Positions 30,703 through 41,620 of a DNA stretch of 64,000 nt are shown here, one piece after another. The notes under the pieces are model-generated. The model worked only from the letters and a program-made list of their open reading frames with translations, was not told where the DNA came from and did no database searches. The DNA comes from Asparagopsis taxiformis (taxonomy: Eukaryota; Rhodophyta; Florideophyceae; Bonnemaisoniales; Bonnemaisoniaceae), in the NCBI GenBank assembly GCA_030407315.1, contig JALQPE010001855.1, positions 62,001-126,000 on the forward strand. Direction: 5' to 3'. The position numbers and the translations under genes are program-made. Position 1 is the first letter of the stretch. Each line of letters opens with the position of its first letter.

Positions 30703-31030
30703 GTTACGTGGGAGCAGAGAATGGTACCAAGCCAGGCAACCAAAAGCCGACACTTAACATCAGTTGATAGTGTATTGCACCGCAGTGCAGCGTATTGCGT
30801 TGACATGCAATGCAGTGCCATCATGTGGAAATAATTTACAGAATGCAAAGGAGACAAACCAAAGATTTCAGGAGAGTATGGAGAAAGTAATTATCAACAC
30901 TGGAACCACTGACAGTATAAATAGGTAGCAATGAAGAGTAGAAAGGGGAGATCATGAATGGAGAACAGAGGAGGAAGAGAGCAATGAAAGAATAAAGGAG
31001 AGGAGTTTACTTTCATACCGGTATCTAACA
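30703..31030 (+). repeat. 3' LTR of gypsy I
   Basis: It ends GTATCTAACA and is joined directly to WD40 coding sequence. Confidence 0.9.
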
Positions 31031-31423
31031 AGCACGTGCGGACGACTGGTGGCATCAGCGGCATACGATGGCAGCGTCCGTATCTGGGACTTGCAAACCT
31101 GCGAGCAGGTTTGTGCGCCGCTCAGAGACCATCACGGAAGCGCATTTTCGATGGTGTTCAGCGCTGATGGCAAGTTGCTGTACACTGGAGGGAGAGAGAC
31201 AATCTGCATGTGGGACGTGAGCAAGTTGGATGGCGGGGTCATATTCGTCGTGGAATTAAGGGATGAGCGGATGAGGAATGTGCGCTCGTTATGGATGAGC
31301 GCCGACGGGAGATCGCTGATCGCATTGGCCACGGATGTGTTTGTGTGGAGTGTGGGTGGGAAGGGCGCGGATAGCTCGGAAATGGAGAAGGTAGAGAGGT
31401 TTGAACGTTTGGTTGATATGTGA
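31031..31423 (+). pseudogene. WD40 fragment W2, 5'-truncated
   Basis: The frame starts at the first base after the LTR of gypsy I (STCGRLVASAAYDGSVRIWD) and runs to TGA at 31421-31423. It corresponds to the last ~130 residues of W3: three WD blades and the C-terminal tail. No breaks are seen within it. It has no start or promoter of its own, other than possibly the LTR. Confidence 0.8.
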
Positions 31424-32575
31424 GGTTGACTGAAAGTGATGCATGTTGGACGCTCAACGGAGTGGCTCATCCTCGATTGCGGATGACATTGATGCGAGGC
31501 AGCTCTAAAATGCCTTTGGAATACGCGAATGCGGTGTCAGCTGACATTAAGTGGCCACCGCTTGAAATTGAGATTTCCCCATACATCAAAATCCACACAC
31601 GTTGGTACGACGGACTGGTAGCCCGTTTCTCTCCCAACTTCACAGCCAACGCTGCTACCACACATCATCCTCTAGCATCATGCACATTGATGTTTCTACC
31701 AATCCTTCTCCTACACCCTGTCATAGTTTCGCGATTCACCTCTCCACTTCAATAACCTTCCGATACTATCCCGTTCACAGATTATCATTTCATCTAGCTA
31801 GACCAATCTGATCAGTTGTTTGCTGATGTCGCGACATTTCTTCCCTGATGACTGCCCGCCCACCCGCCCTCTGGTGTGCTGTAATGTCAAATTAGTGAAA
31901 GAGCACCGCCCCTGTCCGCACCATGCCTCCACCCCCGCCCAACGGTACTGTGCTATCTCTTAATCTGCTATAGCATAATGATAGGTGACACAGTTTGTAC
32001 TACCAACACATAATGCAAAGCTCTTTCCCACTCTGATATTTCCTCCCCGCCAACATGGACGCAGACTTACAGCATCTAATTCAAACAACGGTAGACAGGA
32101 AATCTCATCTATTTACTCCACCATTTACTAATCTTCATATCCATCCCTATAATCATTCACTTCTCCTTCTACTTGTCAACAATGCAATGCAATACAATTG
32201 TGTTTTCTATCCCTCCCCTCTCTCTCTTCTATGCTTCCACATTGTGAATATTGTAACTTACCCACTCCTCACTCCCGCTAGCAATCGCACCTCTCACCTG
32301 CCTCCACAAGCTATAGTGCAAAATAATTACACATTCACCCATACAATCAAGCGCGCTACATTGCATTGAACAAAGAAAGGTTACATTTTCAGCCAACCTG
32401 TGTGCCTGCCACTCACACAACGACCACACGACTGATCCCCCTATGCCTCCCTTCTCCCGTATAAATAAATACCAATCGAACAATCCATCCCCTTGCCCTC
32501 CCTTCTCCCCAAAACTTCTCAAGCTTGCTGTTAATTCTCTCCACAACTGCCAGAAAAAAAGTCAAAACTATCAAA
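31424..32575. other. Intergenic DNA
   Basis: No supported gene. The last ~100 bases are C/T-rich and resemble the leader of the small gene at 32576. Confidence 0.45.
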
Positions 32576-32934
32576 ATGGCTAGGAACAGTGGACAAACAA
32601 AGCTCGTGAACAATTCCCCTCCCCTGTCCTACCCAACGAGCAGCGACTCCGCGAAGATCTCGAAGAAATACAGTGGTTTCTGAGAAATCTTTCGCGAGTC
32701 AATGACGACGTAGGACAGGAAGGTGCTCCCACGGCAGAGAGTCTGAGAAGAATGCACCACTTCATCTTCCAGCTCATGTCGCGCGGTCGCGAAGCGTGGT
32801 ATGCGCTTTGGGAGCACGTGTTGGATATCGAATCCTTCTTGTCGCGGATGCGTAGCATCCCTACATATGATGGTGAAGGTTGCATTGATTGTGGCCAGAA
32901 TCGTTTTTGTAGTCATGTAATGAGTGACGAATAA
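32576..32934 (+). pseudogene. Small hypothetical gene, one frameshift
   Basis: The ATG at 32576 (MARNSGQTK) follows a typical pyrimidine-rich leader but meets a stop after 35 codons. The next frame is open from 32584 to TAA at 32932-32934 and reads like protein: LREDLEEIQWFLRNLSRV, then ESLRRMHHFIFQLMSRG, REAWYALWEHVLDIESFLS, and a Cys-containing tail (GCIDCGQNRFC). A single base gained or lost near 32590-32605 would join them. A read error, a real mutation or a tiny unseen splice are all possible. AATAAA at 32930-32935 and 32938-32943 fits a 3' end here. No family is recognised. Confidence 0.5.
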
Positions 32935-33612
32935 ATGAATAAACGGAAACTTGTATCCAAATTGTTTTGCGTTGTTTCTCTTTGGATTTAGTTTTAGACT
33001 GACCAGATCGGATCGGATGGGATCTGGTACAGTTCGTAGAGAAGCATTTTTCCGCAGCGATCGCTGGTTTCATCAACTCTTTCGTGTCACGAACGGCTTA
33101 AAATCCTTCTTTTAGTGTCGTAGCAGAGAAAGGCAATGATGTGGTGTCTTGTCCACGTCAATGTCGAGAGCGAGAACTTTCGACTGCAGATGAGCACTTG
33201 GTGGAGTCCATTCTGCAGTAATTGAGCTTTAAATTAACATAGAACATCTAGGAGTTCAAATGCTCACGCTGCCTAGAGTGCTACATTGGATGGCACATAG
33301 GTTTTTCTCTAGTTTACAAATGAGGCGCTTGTTCTTTTGCCAGCTTTTGGCTGCTAGAAACAAAAAAGGATCATGTTATGAGTTGGAGATGCAGCGGTAT
33401 GGAATTTTCGAAGAGGAGCAAGGTATTGTGGTGAAAATAAATAATCATGATACGCCAGCGCTGTACTGGGGAGTCGAAAGTTAAGTTGAGAGCGCATAGA
33501 ATGATAGGAATTGTAAAGCCCAAGATGTGTCCGCCTGGAAGAATGGTAGCGGGGCTTTCATTAGCAGGAGATGAACGTATCAGTGTGAAGAGAGAACTCA
33601 CGACTCAATACT
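32935..33612. other. Intergenic DNA
   Basis: Nothing recognisable. It is bounded on the right by the tRNA-Cys repeat. Confidence 0.4.
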
Positions 33613-33884
33613 CAGAGCTTCCGACTGTTGCAGTATTTGCGTCGCAGTGAAGGGGTTCGTAGCTCAGTGGTACGGAGAACGGAAGCACGAGAGAGCAAGC
33701 GACTGCAGATCGATAGGTCGCGTGTTCGACTCACGCCGGACCCTACTTCCCGCTCATCTCCTCCGATGGCAGAGTGCGAGAGTCTTTTTACCCATTTCAA
33801 CCTCCATGGAGTGGGCCCATTGGCGAATCACTCTGACAGGTAAGCGCTCCACGTAACATCACAGCAATAACCGTAACCAGTCCA
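33613..33884 (+). repeat. tRNA-Cys-bearing dispersed repeat, copy 1
   Basis: This 272-bp unit starts CAGAGCTTCCGACTG and ends CCGTAACCAGTCCA. It recurs in shortened form at 52203-52401 with sharp edges. It contains the tRNA-Cys at 33653-33744 and a TTTTT at 33785-33789 that could end Pol III transcription. No target duplication is evident, so a SINE is possible but not shown. Confidence 0.7.
33653..33744 (+). tRNA. tRNA-Cys (GCA) with a 20-nt insertion in the D-loop
   Basis: Acceptor stem GGGTTCG (33653-33659) pairs with CGGACCC (33737-33743), and U73 (33744) is the usual Cys discriminator. D-stem GCTC (33662-33665) pairs with GAGC (33693-33696). The D-loop AGTGGTA is followed by 20 extra bases (33673-33692). 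The anticodon loop CTGCAGA (33703-33709) gives GCA. The anticodon stem has one G-A mismatch (33699/33713). The T-arm GCGTG-TTCGACT-CACGC is perfect. Without the insert the molecule is exactly 72 nt. Internal A and B boxes are present. Disrupted tRNA genes with D-loop introns are known from red algae. Whether this insert is spliced is not shown. Confidence 0.8.
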
Positions 33885-33986
33885 TGTCGGCTCCAGTGGC
33901 ACCCGATCTCGACCCAGACTTTCAGTGGCCAAGGTCCATCGATCTTGCAGATTCACAGGCTGCCGCTATTGAAAAAGGGGAGGAAG
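33885..33986 (+). pseudogene. Gypsy L Pol, left fragment
   Basis: The frame reads VAPDLDPDFQWPRSIDLAD and ends GEEV against the LTR of K. It matches the RNase H-integrase linker of K (SQDSEFDWPSEAEIARV). When K and one GGAAG copy are removed, it joins the fragment at 39625 in frame. Confidence 0.7.
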
Positions 33987-34357
33987 TGTAGCGTATTCTC
34001 AGTCCTATCACAATCGAACACTACGACAACAAATCATTTAGACAACACTTCTTGTGCACCGTGAACAGCGAGTGCTGTTCCTGTGACACTTTGTCACCGG
34101 AGACACAACAGCTACATACGGACAATGCGAAGCGAACTGTCTCCCCGAGACAGCGCTACTTACCTCGGCAAAGCGACACCTCATGGAAGTAGACTGACTG
34201 TCTCGTAAAGACAGCGGCGACGACGTAGAAACTTAGGGCAACTCATAGACCATCGTGAGAGGATTTCTTAGTTGTATTTAAGGACGTCTCAACTACTGTA
34301 CTCAATAAAGAAGGCATGGAACCACTGCCATCACTACCGCACAAGGGAAGAACTACA
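33987..34357 (+). repeat. 5' LTR of gypsy K
   Basis: It contains four short perfect hairpins in a row (34063-34214), a TATA-like GTATTTAAGG (near 34274) and AATAAAG (near 34303). Confidence 0.9.
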
Positions 34358-34504
34358 GTGATCACTTTACTTCTCGAAGCGCGAACTAAGCCGCTCAAAG
34401 ACGTGTGGTATTGCACCACTCGTTGCTGTTCCGACACACCTGGAAGAAACCTCTAGGACCATTGGTTGGGAACATATAACGAATTGAATTTTGTATCCAT
34501 CACT

Positions 34505-37500
34505 ATGTCAATGGAATCAGAGACTACGGGTGTAGACACACGAAAAACACCCAATGTATCCATCAACGTTGATCACCCGCGGCTGATCAAACAAGATGCA
34601 AATTCGATTCGCATATTCTTACGACTATACGATCAATATGCTAACGAAGTATTAGCTAAGGCTACACAGCTCTCCAGTCCCGAACAGCTGGTTGGAGAGG
34701 CTGCAAGGCCTGTTGATTTAAAATTCTGTGTGGAACCCGAGTACCTGGAATCGGCAATCGCATTGGGATTTATCCCAGGCGCCCTTTCCTACCGCCAGCT
34801 TGATGATTCCACATTGCGTGCATTTTTAGAAGAAAGAGCTGAAGAATGCAAAGAATCAGTCACCCTGTCATCGCTGGACAGTCTCGTGTCTAAGAATTTA
34901 AAAATGGATATGCATGACGCATCTGCAGTATCACGAATGCAATTACTGTTTGTGTCCTACCATACATTATTGCGTCAAAATGGCCTCTTATGGGTAATGG
35001 AAACGTCCCCGAAGGTAGCTGTAAATCATGTACTATCGGCTATCCGTCCTAAGGCGATGCAGAACAGGCTGAAGGACGATCTTTCTTTCGCCCACAGCAG
35101 GCTCAGGAAGGACTTCAAGGGTTTCATGGAACATGCGATGCGACTAGCTGAAGCGTTCCAGCTTCTTGATACCGGCCACAGCAGCCATACTAGCGAAAAC
35201 GGTACACATGGCTCGAAGAGAGCCAACAAAAACTCCACAAAGGTGGGAGAAAACAAGTCAGTGACGAAACCAAGCAGGATTGCTCGGTACGCCCCGCTCT
35301 GTCCATTCAAGCTGTGCGTCCCGCATGGCAGAAGGCATTATATACAAGACTGCCCTGCGTCCAATGAGGAGCAGAAGCGAGAAATGCGGCGAGAATTGGC
35401 CGAGCGCAAGGCCAGAGACGGACCGGCACACTCTACAAGAGCTCGTAGCGCTGCAAAAGAACAAGGAAAACCAACTGTCTCTGGACGTCTTAGCAAGAGA
35501 CATGAATTTTCATCAGGAAGAAGTATTGGAGGCTGCAAAATAACTGTCTCGAATGGAGTTACGGCTATAGACACTCAAGGACGTTGTGATGATGGCAGCG
35601 ACGACAGCTTGGCATCACGACGCGTTGCAGAAAACGCCGCTGCACGTGGAATTGGTACAATAGAAAGTATCAAGCCAGTTACACTACAAGTGGCACTGCG
35701 AAAAGGGAAGAAAGCGGAAACATTTAGGTTTTCGAGAGCATGGAAAGTACCTCGAACTGTCCTAAATCTATCTTCCGGACCATTGGCACTCCTTAACGCC
35801 TCCTTTCTAGTGCCAGATGATGAGCTGGCATGCGAGGAGCTACTTTTGGGGCAGCCCATACTTCGACACCTGCGAATTGACTCGCAAACTTTACTGGAAA
35901 TGCATCGTGTGGCGCTTGATGGATCAGATTGCTCACCAGTCGGGAATCCTACTGTCCCCTCAGGTGGCGGTAAACTCAGCCGCCTCATGGTCGCCCGAAT
36001 CAATCGAGTAGACAATGGCGCGATTACAGACGAGGAGAATTGTTCTGTAACATCGCCTGGGAATATGCGGAAAAGACTTGACTACTTTACTCTACAGAAC
36101 GAGCCCGATCCGTTCCCTGACCCGTGTTTACTAGATACTGCTGATAGCGAACAGCAGGAGGAGACTGCAAAAGCCGTAAGCGACATGATTACTCGTGCAC
36201 ACGACTCCGGTTTGCCGGAAAAATATCGTCGAAAGCTCGAGTCAATAGTGTACGCCCACTTTGACGTTTTTCGAATTGGCCTGTCTTCCGGACCACCTGC
36301 AGACCTACCTCCACTGCGCATTACTCTTTCGAGGGATGCCCGCCCAACAAGGGTAAAGTTGCGCAATTATTCGCAACAACAGCACGAATTCCTAACGGAC
36401 TTTGTACACAAACTGGTCGAGAAAGGGTTAGCTTATCCAAATCCTACTGCAGCATGGGCTGCTGCGCCCCTTTTGGTACCTAAGCCCGGCCCGGCCCGAT
36501 TTAGATTCACGGTTGACTTACGCCCCGTGAACAAATATACCGTCAAACACCAGTATCCAATGCCTAATCTGGAACACGCGATATCCCAACTCGTGCACTC
36601 CCAAGTTTATGCCACGTTTGACCTATCTGCAGGGTACTGGCAACTACCATTACACCCTGCCAGTCAGGAATGCCAATCATTCCTGACTCCTGACAATGTA
36701 TACTCACCAACAAGGGTTCTTCACGGCACCACCAACGCCGTGGCACATCTCCAGTCTGCGCTCACGTCCATCATCCCACCCGACCTCCGCCCTCATGTAC
36801 TCATTTGGCTTGATGACATATTAAGCCACCGTTCATCCGTCGACTCGCTATTAGACACCATTGAAGGCATATTTTCGTTGTTTAAGCAGCGTCATATTCA
36901 TTTACATCCAGGCAAATGCAATTTGTTTGCAACATCTATCTCTTGGTGTGGTCGTCTTATCTCTAAACACGGAATAAGGTTTGACCCGAGACGCTTAGAT
37001 GCTCTCACCTCCATGTCGCCGCCAACTACGGGCGCGCATTTGCAACAATTTCTTTGCGCTATGCAATGGGTGAAGAGTTGCATACCCAGTTTTGCAGACA
37101 TCACGAAGTCTCTGCAAGACTTTCTGCAGCAGGTATATACCCATGCCCCAAAACGCACTAAATCGTCTCTTTCTCGCATCTCCCTGGCTTCTCTCGGATG
37201 GGGAGAGGACATGGACAATGCCTTTGAATGCTGTAAGCAAGCACTGTCATCGCAAGTTACCCTCAGCCATCGAGATCCGCAGAAACGCTTGTGCGTTTAC
37301 ACTGACGCGTCCGATGAGATATGGTCTGGTATCATTACACAGGTCATCCATACTGACCTAGGGAAACCCCACGCAGAGCAGCAACACGAGCCCCTCGCCT
37401 TCCTATCCGGCAGTTTCAATAACACACAATTGCGATGGTCCACGTTGGAAAAGGAGTCGTTCGCAATACTGGCAACACTCGAACGAATGCACTGGCTCGT

Positions 37501-39253
37501 TGCGACGCCAGCTGGTTTCGATCTTTACACTGACCACAACAACATAATCTTTATCTTCGACCCTTTATCGCTGCTCCCAGACCTCGCGCAGAGTTCTATC
37601 AAAAAAGTATTGCGCTGGGCAGTACGTATGAGTATGTACAACTATGTATGTATTCACATTAAGGGTGATGACAACGTGTGGGCTGATCTATTAGGCAGAT
37701 GGTCTGCCCCACCAACACTTCGCCGACTTATTTCGATACCGCCTCTATTGTCCAGTCAAGATTCGGAATTTGACTGGCCGAGTGAAGCCGAAATCGCTCG
37801 GGTGCAGAAACACCACGCAGCATCACGTCCAGCATCCGTCATGAATGTCAATGGGATATGGAGAACTAAAGGAGGAAATATTTGGATCCCGGATGAGGTA
37901 GATGAATTACAACTCCGGTTGTGCATAGTCGCTCACACCAGCTGTGGCGGCCACCGCGGCCAGGATGCCACTGAGCGAGCTATTCGGCGACACTTCTATT
38001 GGTCGACAATGAAGACTGACATTAGAACTTTTGTTCAGTCCTGAATCCACTGCATCTCCACCACAGCAGGAGATAAGCAGCCACGACCACTGGGTACCGC
38101 CTTGCATGGCTCCGCACCCAACGATTTACTGCAATTCGATTACTTGGAAATGGCACCGAGCAATAATGGTTGCAAGTACATACTTCTACTTCGTGATGAC
38201 TTTTCTTCATATTGCTGGCTTGTACCATTCGCAGCTGCGAATGCTGAGAACGCAGCAGACGCCATAATAGAGTGGGCTAGCACCTTTACTATCCCGAAAG
38301 GGATGATGTCCGATGGAGGCAGCCACTTCAAGAATGAGACAGTACGTCGTGTGTGCAAGGGTCTGATGTCCCCACACCACTTTACACTCCCCTATTCACC
38401 TTGGAGTAACGGAGGTGTAGAGAGGCTCGGAAAAGAGGTTTTACGAGCTTTCCGGGCCATACTCTCTGAGCTCCGCCTGCGGCCTAATGAATGGCCAGAC
38501 TTGGCTCCAGTTGTACAGAGTGCTCTGAACAACTCACCATCACCGCAGCGTCGCAATATGGCGCCAATCACTATCTTCTGTGGTCTGCCCCCCACTACTC
38601 CTGTCAGTACGTTCAAGAGGTCTTCTACTGGATCCATTGTTTCCTTACAGAACGCTCGTGAGGAGCTCAGCAAGTGTCTGTCAGCAGTACAAGAGAAACT
38701 CTCCGAGTTACATCCGCTGGTTAATGTATCTCTGCGTTCCAACCGTCAGCGAGCACGTTCGGCAGCATCAAAAGGAGTACTGCCTAACTTCTGTGAGGGA
38801 GACTATGTGCTCGTGGCCAGAGAAGAGTTCCCCGCAGGTGAGAAATTAAGCTTGCGTTGGAGAGGCCCACGCCGTATTGTGAAAGCAATATCTGATCACG
38901 TCTACAAAGTGGAAGACTTACGAAATGGAGCATGTGAAGATGTCCATGCATGTAGACTGAGGTTTTATTCTGACTCCTCTCTGGATACAGCCGCGATATT
39001 CCCGCATGTGTTAAGTTCAGAAACAGGGATGCAGGTCGCACGGCTGATGGGCATAGAGCGAACGACGGACGGTTTAATGGTCCACGTCAGGTGGAAAGGG
39101 TTATCACCCAAGGAAGACACTCTTGAGCCATTGCAGAAGGCATATGAAGACGTGCCTAAGCTTGTCGAGCGCCTCCTCGCCCGAGCTTCGATGCCCAGCG
39201 ATTTAGTGGCAGAGGCAAAAGAAGCGCTTGCCCTTCGAGAAAGGGGTGTGTAG
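34505..39253 (+). CDS. Gypsy K Gag-Pol with chromodomain, one in-frame TGA
   Basis: The ATG at 34505 (MSMESETTGV) is the first in frame, with 1,583 codons to the end. Protease-like CDDGSDDSLAS is near residue 360. RT has YATFDLSAGYWQLPL and WLDD (~767). RNase H has VYTDASDEIWSG (~931). The integrase zinc region has HTSCGGHRG. Then codon 1180 (38042-38044) is TGA, where H and L have the first Cys of C-L-H-C. The same frame continues with the integrase triad (LLQFDYLEM, MMSDGGSHF, GGVERLGKEV) and a chromodomain (~1505-1555, VRWKGLSPKEDTLEP). Everything else looks intact. The TGA is most simply a one-base mutation of TGT or TGC. Readthrough cannot be excluded. Confidence 0.85.
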
Positions 39254-39619
39254 CGTATTCTCAGTCCTATCACAATCGAACACTACGACAACAAATCATT
39301 TAGACAACACTTCTTGTGCACCGTGAACAGCGAGTGCTGTTCCTGTGACACTTTGTCACCGGAGACACAACAGCTACATACGGACAATGCGAAGCGAACT
39401 GTCTCCCCGAGACAGCGCTACTTACCTCGGCAAAGCGACACCTCATGGAAGTAGACTGACTGTCTCGTAAAGACAGCGGCGACGACGTAGAAACTTAGGG
39501 CAACTCATAGACCATCGTGAGAGGATTTCTTAGTTGTATTTAAGGACGTCTCAACTACTGTACTCAATAAAGAAGGCATGGAACCACTGCCATCACTACC
39601 GCACAAGGGAAGAACTACA
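39249..39619 (+). repeat. 3' LTR of gypsy K
   Basis: It is a copy of 33987-34357 at an offset of 5,262. The pol stop codon (TAG, 39251-39253) lies inside its first five bases. Confidence 0.9.
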
Positions 39620-41041
39620 GGAAGACGCACCGCCTACAATGCATAATGGATTACATGTTTATGATAATGGCCAAATTTGGATACCATCAGACAGTGTTTC
39701 TTTACAACTACGCATCTGTGTGATTGCACATTGCGGCATTGGAGGTCACCGCGGAGCTGAAACCACTTATCAGCATATCAAAGATGTATTCCAATGGAAA
39801 GGCATGAAAAACGATGTCATGAATTTCTGCAAGTCTTGTCTTCACTGTCTGTGCACCACTGGTGGGCACCATATCCCGAGACCTCTCTCCCATGCATTGC
39901 ACTCAGATAAACCGAATGAAATACTCCACTTCGACTACCTTTACATGGGTTCAAGTACTACGGGAGAGACATATATTCTAATTCTGAAAGATGATGCATC
40001 ATCATTCGTCTGGCTAGAGCCTTGTTGTGCCGCAGACGCAGCTACAACCGTGGAAGTATTAGGACGTTGGTTTTCTCTTTTTGGGGTCGCAACTACTTGG
40101 GTCTCAGATAGAGGTTCCCATTTCAAGAACACGGTAATGGACGCTATGAACCGTCGCCTGCACGCTCATCATCACTTTACAACTGCATATTGTCCACAGT
40201 CCAACGGTACTGTCGAAAGTGTTTGCAAAGAAGTGCTGAGAGCTACATGTGCGCTATTATCAGAGTATCGCCTCAGTGAAAAAGATTGGCCGTCCATCAC
40301 ACCCATTGTGCAGAGTGTGCTAAATCACTCTAAGCGATCCTCTCTCGGAAATGTCGCTCCGATTACTGCATTCTGTGGCCTTCCCGCTGACAATCCGCTC
40401 CATTCCCTCCTTCCCCAGCTGGAATCAATCTGCGAACGCTATCTTTCATTCAAGTTCAAAGAATCGTGGGGATTAAACAGCTTATTAAGTTTGTGGATCA
40501 AATTCACAAGGATGTTTCAAGGAGACGCACTCGGAAGCGGGACAAAGCGGTAGAAACGCATAACTCTCGTACACACGTACAACCTGTCAATTTCGAAGTT
40601 GGTGACTATGTTCTCGTCGCGCAGCGCCTAACTAATGACGGACACAAGCTTTGTGTTAAGTGGTGTGGTCCAAAACGTATTTCCAAGGCTCAATCTGAAC
40701 TGGTGTATGAAGTGGAAGACCTTCTCAGTACCACCCGCGCCTTGGTGCATGCCAACCGAATTAAGTTTTACGCTGACACGATGTTGAATGTTACGGAGAC
40801 TCTTTTGGACTCTGTCGCCCACAACAATCCACATTACAATATTGTTCAAAGGTTGACCGGCCTCCGATACAATAAGGATCTAACGCGATATGAAGTTCAA
40901 ACCAAGTGGAAAGACTTCGACTATGAGGAGCCAACTTGGGAACCATTGGATACACTTCAAGAAGATATCCCGAAGATGCTATCCGACTTTCTGGCTTCCT
41001 ATCCCGATCGGGAATTGGTTGCCAGCGCCCTTGCAGCATGA
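39620..41041 (+). pseudogene. Gypsy L Pol, right fragment: integrase and chromodomain
   Basis: It reads DAPPTMHNGLHVYDNGQIWI, then the integrase zinc region (HCGIGGHRG, CLHC) and the triad in LHFDYLYMG, VSDRGSHF and GTVESVCKEV. The frame shifts near 40465, and the second frame carries the C-terminal domain and a chromodomain (VQTKWKDFDYEEPTWEP), ending TGA at 41039-41041. It is a close relative of H and K but has no RT in the window, so it is not autonomous. Confidence 0.8.
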
Positions 41042-41122
41042 AGCTGTCTTTGAAAAAGAGGGCTGGTGCACATTGTCAACATAGTTGCATCTGTTTGTGC
41101 ATTTGATTAAGACGTTCAAGAA

Positions 41123-41234
41123 TGACGAATAACTTACACATTTACAGTACTTACAGTCATCACAACACATAGATAAACCTCCGCCGACGATCTCGGGGAG
41201 GAATAAACGGTCAAGCAACCACGTTTGTTTCACA
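41123..41234 (+). repeat. 5' LTR of element E
   Basis: It starts TGACGAATAACTTACAC and ends TTGTTTCACA, and contains GGAATAAACGG as a possible polyadenylation signal. Confidence 0.95.
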
Positions 41235-41248
41235 GGTTATGAGCCCAG
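41235..41248 (+). other. Primer binding site of element E
   Basis: GGTTATGAGCCCAG matches the complement of the initiator tRNA-Met anticodon arm at 13 of 14 positions. Confidence 0.75.
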
Positions 41249-41317
41249 ACGCTACAATCTGCTTCCCTCCACCCGCCCATTCTTCCTAATCACCGATCTC
41301 ACGGCTGCACACTACCC

Positions 41318-41500
41318 GTGCCTCTCTTACGGCACCATCTAGCTCCACGCCTCTCTTACGGCGACACTCCCAGCCCGTTATCACGCCTCTTTTACGGCAG
41401 TAACTGATCACACGCCTCTTTTACGGCGATATCTACATTTCACAATCTCGCCTCTGTCCACGGCGACCCTCACCTCTCAATATCACGCCTCTTTTACGGC
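41318..41500 (+). repeat. Array of six mini-hairpins in the leader of E
   Basis: Six copies of CACGCCTCTTTTACGGC or close variants start (GCC) at 41321, 41349, 41385, 41414, 41450 and 41487. Each can fold as GCC-loop-GGC, some extended to CGCC/GGCG. Spacing is 28-37 nt. The function is unknown; packaging or translational control is an inference. Confidence 0.75.
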
Positions 41501-41620
41501 TATATTTTCGACGTGTTTCCCACACACACTTACTCATCCACTACCTCATTTTTCCGGCGACCTTTCCCCAATTTCTGTTGACTTTCTACTTCTATTCCAG
41601 AAACACTCAAACTTCACAAC

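Larger units (their letters stand above)
20358..31030 (+). mobile_element. Gypsy element I, interrupted by gypsy H
   Basis: LTRs of 333 bp (20358-20690) and 328 bp (30703-31030) start TGTTACGTGGGAG and end GTATCTAACA. They differ by one substitution and single-base indels in A, G and T runs. Flanks do not match (GAGTT on the left, AGCAC on the right), so no target duplication is seen. Without the nested H the element is about 5.4 kb. Confidence 0.9.
33987..39619 (+). mobile_element. Gypsy element K, nearly intact, inserted in L
   Basis: LTRs of 371 bp (33987-34357, 39249-39619) start TGTAGCG and end GAACTACA. The flanks GGAAG (33982-33986, 39620-39624) are a perfect 5-bp duplication. The LTRs look identical, so the insertion is recent. 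A purine tract GAGAAAGGGGTG precedes the 3' LTR. Confidence 0.95.
33885..41122 (+). mobile_element. Gypsy element L, 5'-truncated, split by gypsy K
   Basis: Sequence homologous to H and K starts immediately after the tRNA-Cys repeat. RT and RNase H are missing. The pol frame is broken by K (33987-39619) and continues to 41041. A purine tract GAAAAAGAGGG (41052-41062) precedes a possible LTR start TGCACATT (41067), which cannot be followed because copia E is inserted at 41123. Confidence 0.75.

Noticed and set aside
32229..32546. Minus-strand frame of 105 codons
   Set aside because: No recognisable motif; it lies in the C/T-rich leader of the small gene at 32576.
38042..38044. Selenocysteine or altered genetic code at the K TGA
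   Set aside because: A one-base mutation is simpler and nothing else in the window suggests recoding. Kept as a check, not a claim.
41318..41500. CRISPR-like array
   Set aside because: Units are degenerate, spacing is irregular and the context is a retrotransposon leader in eukaryotic DNA.
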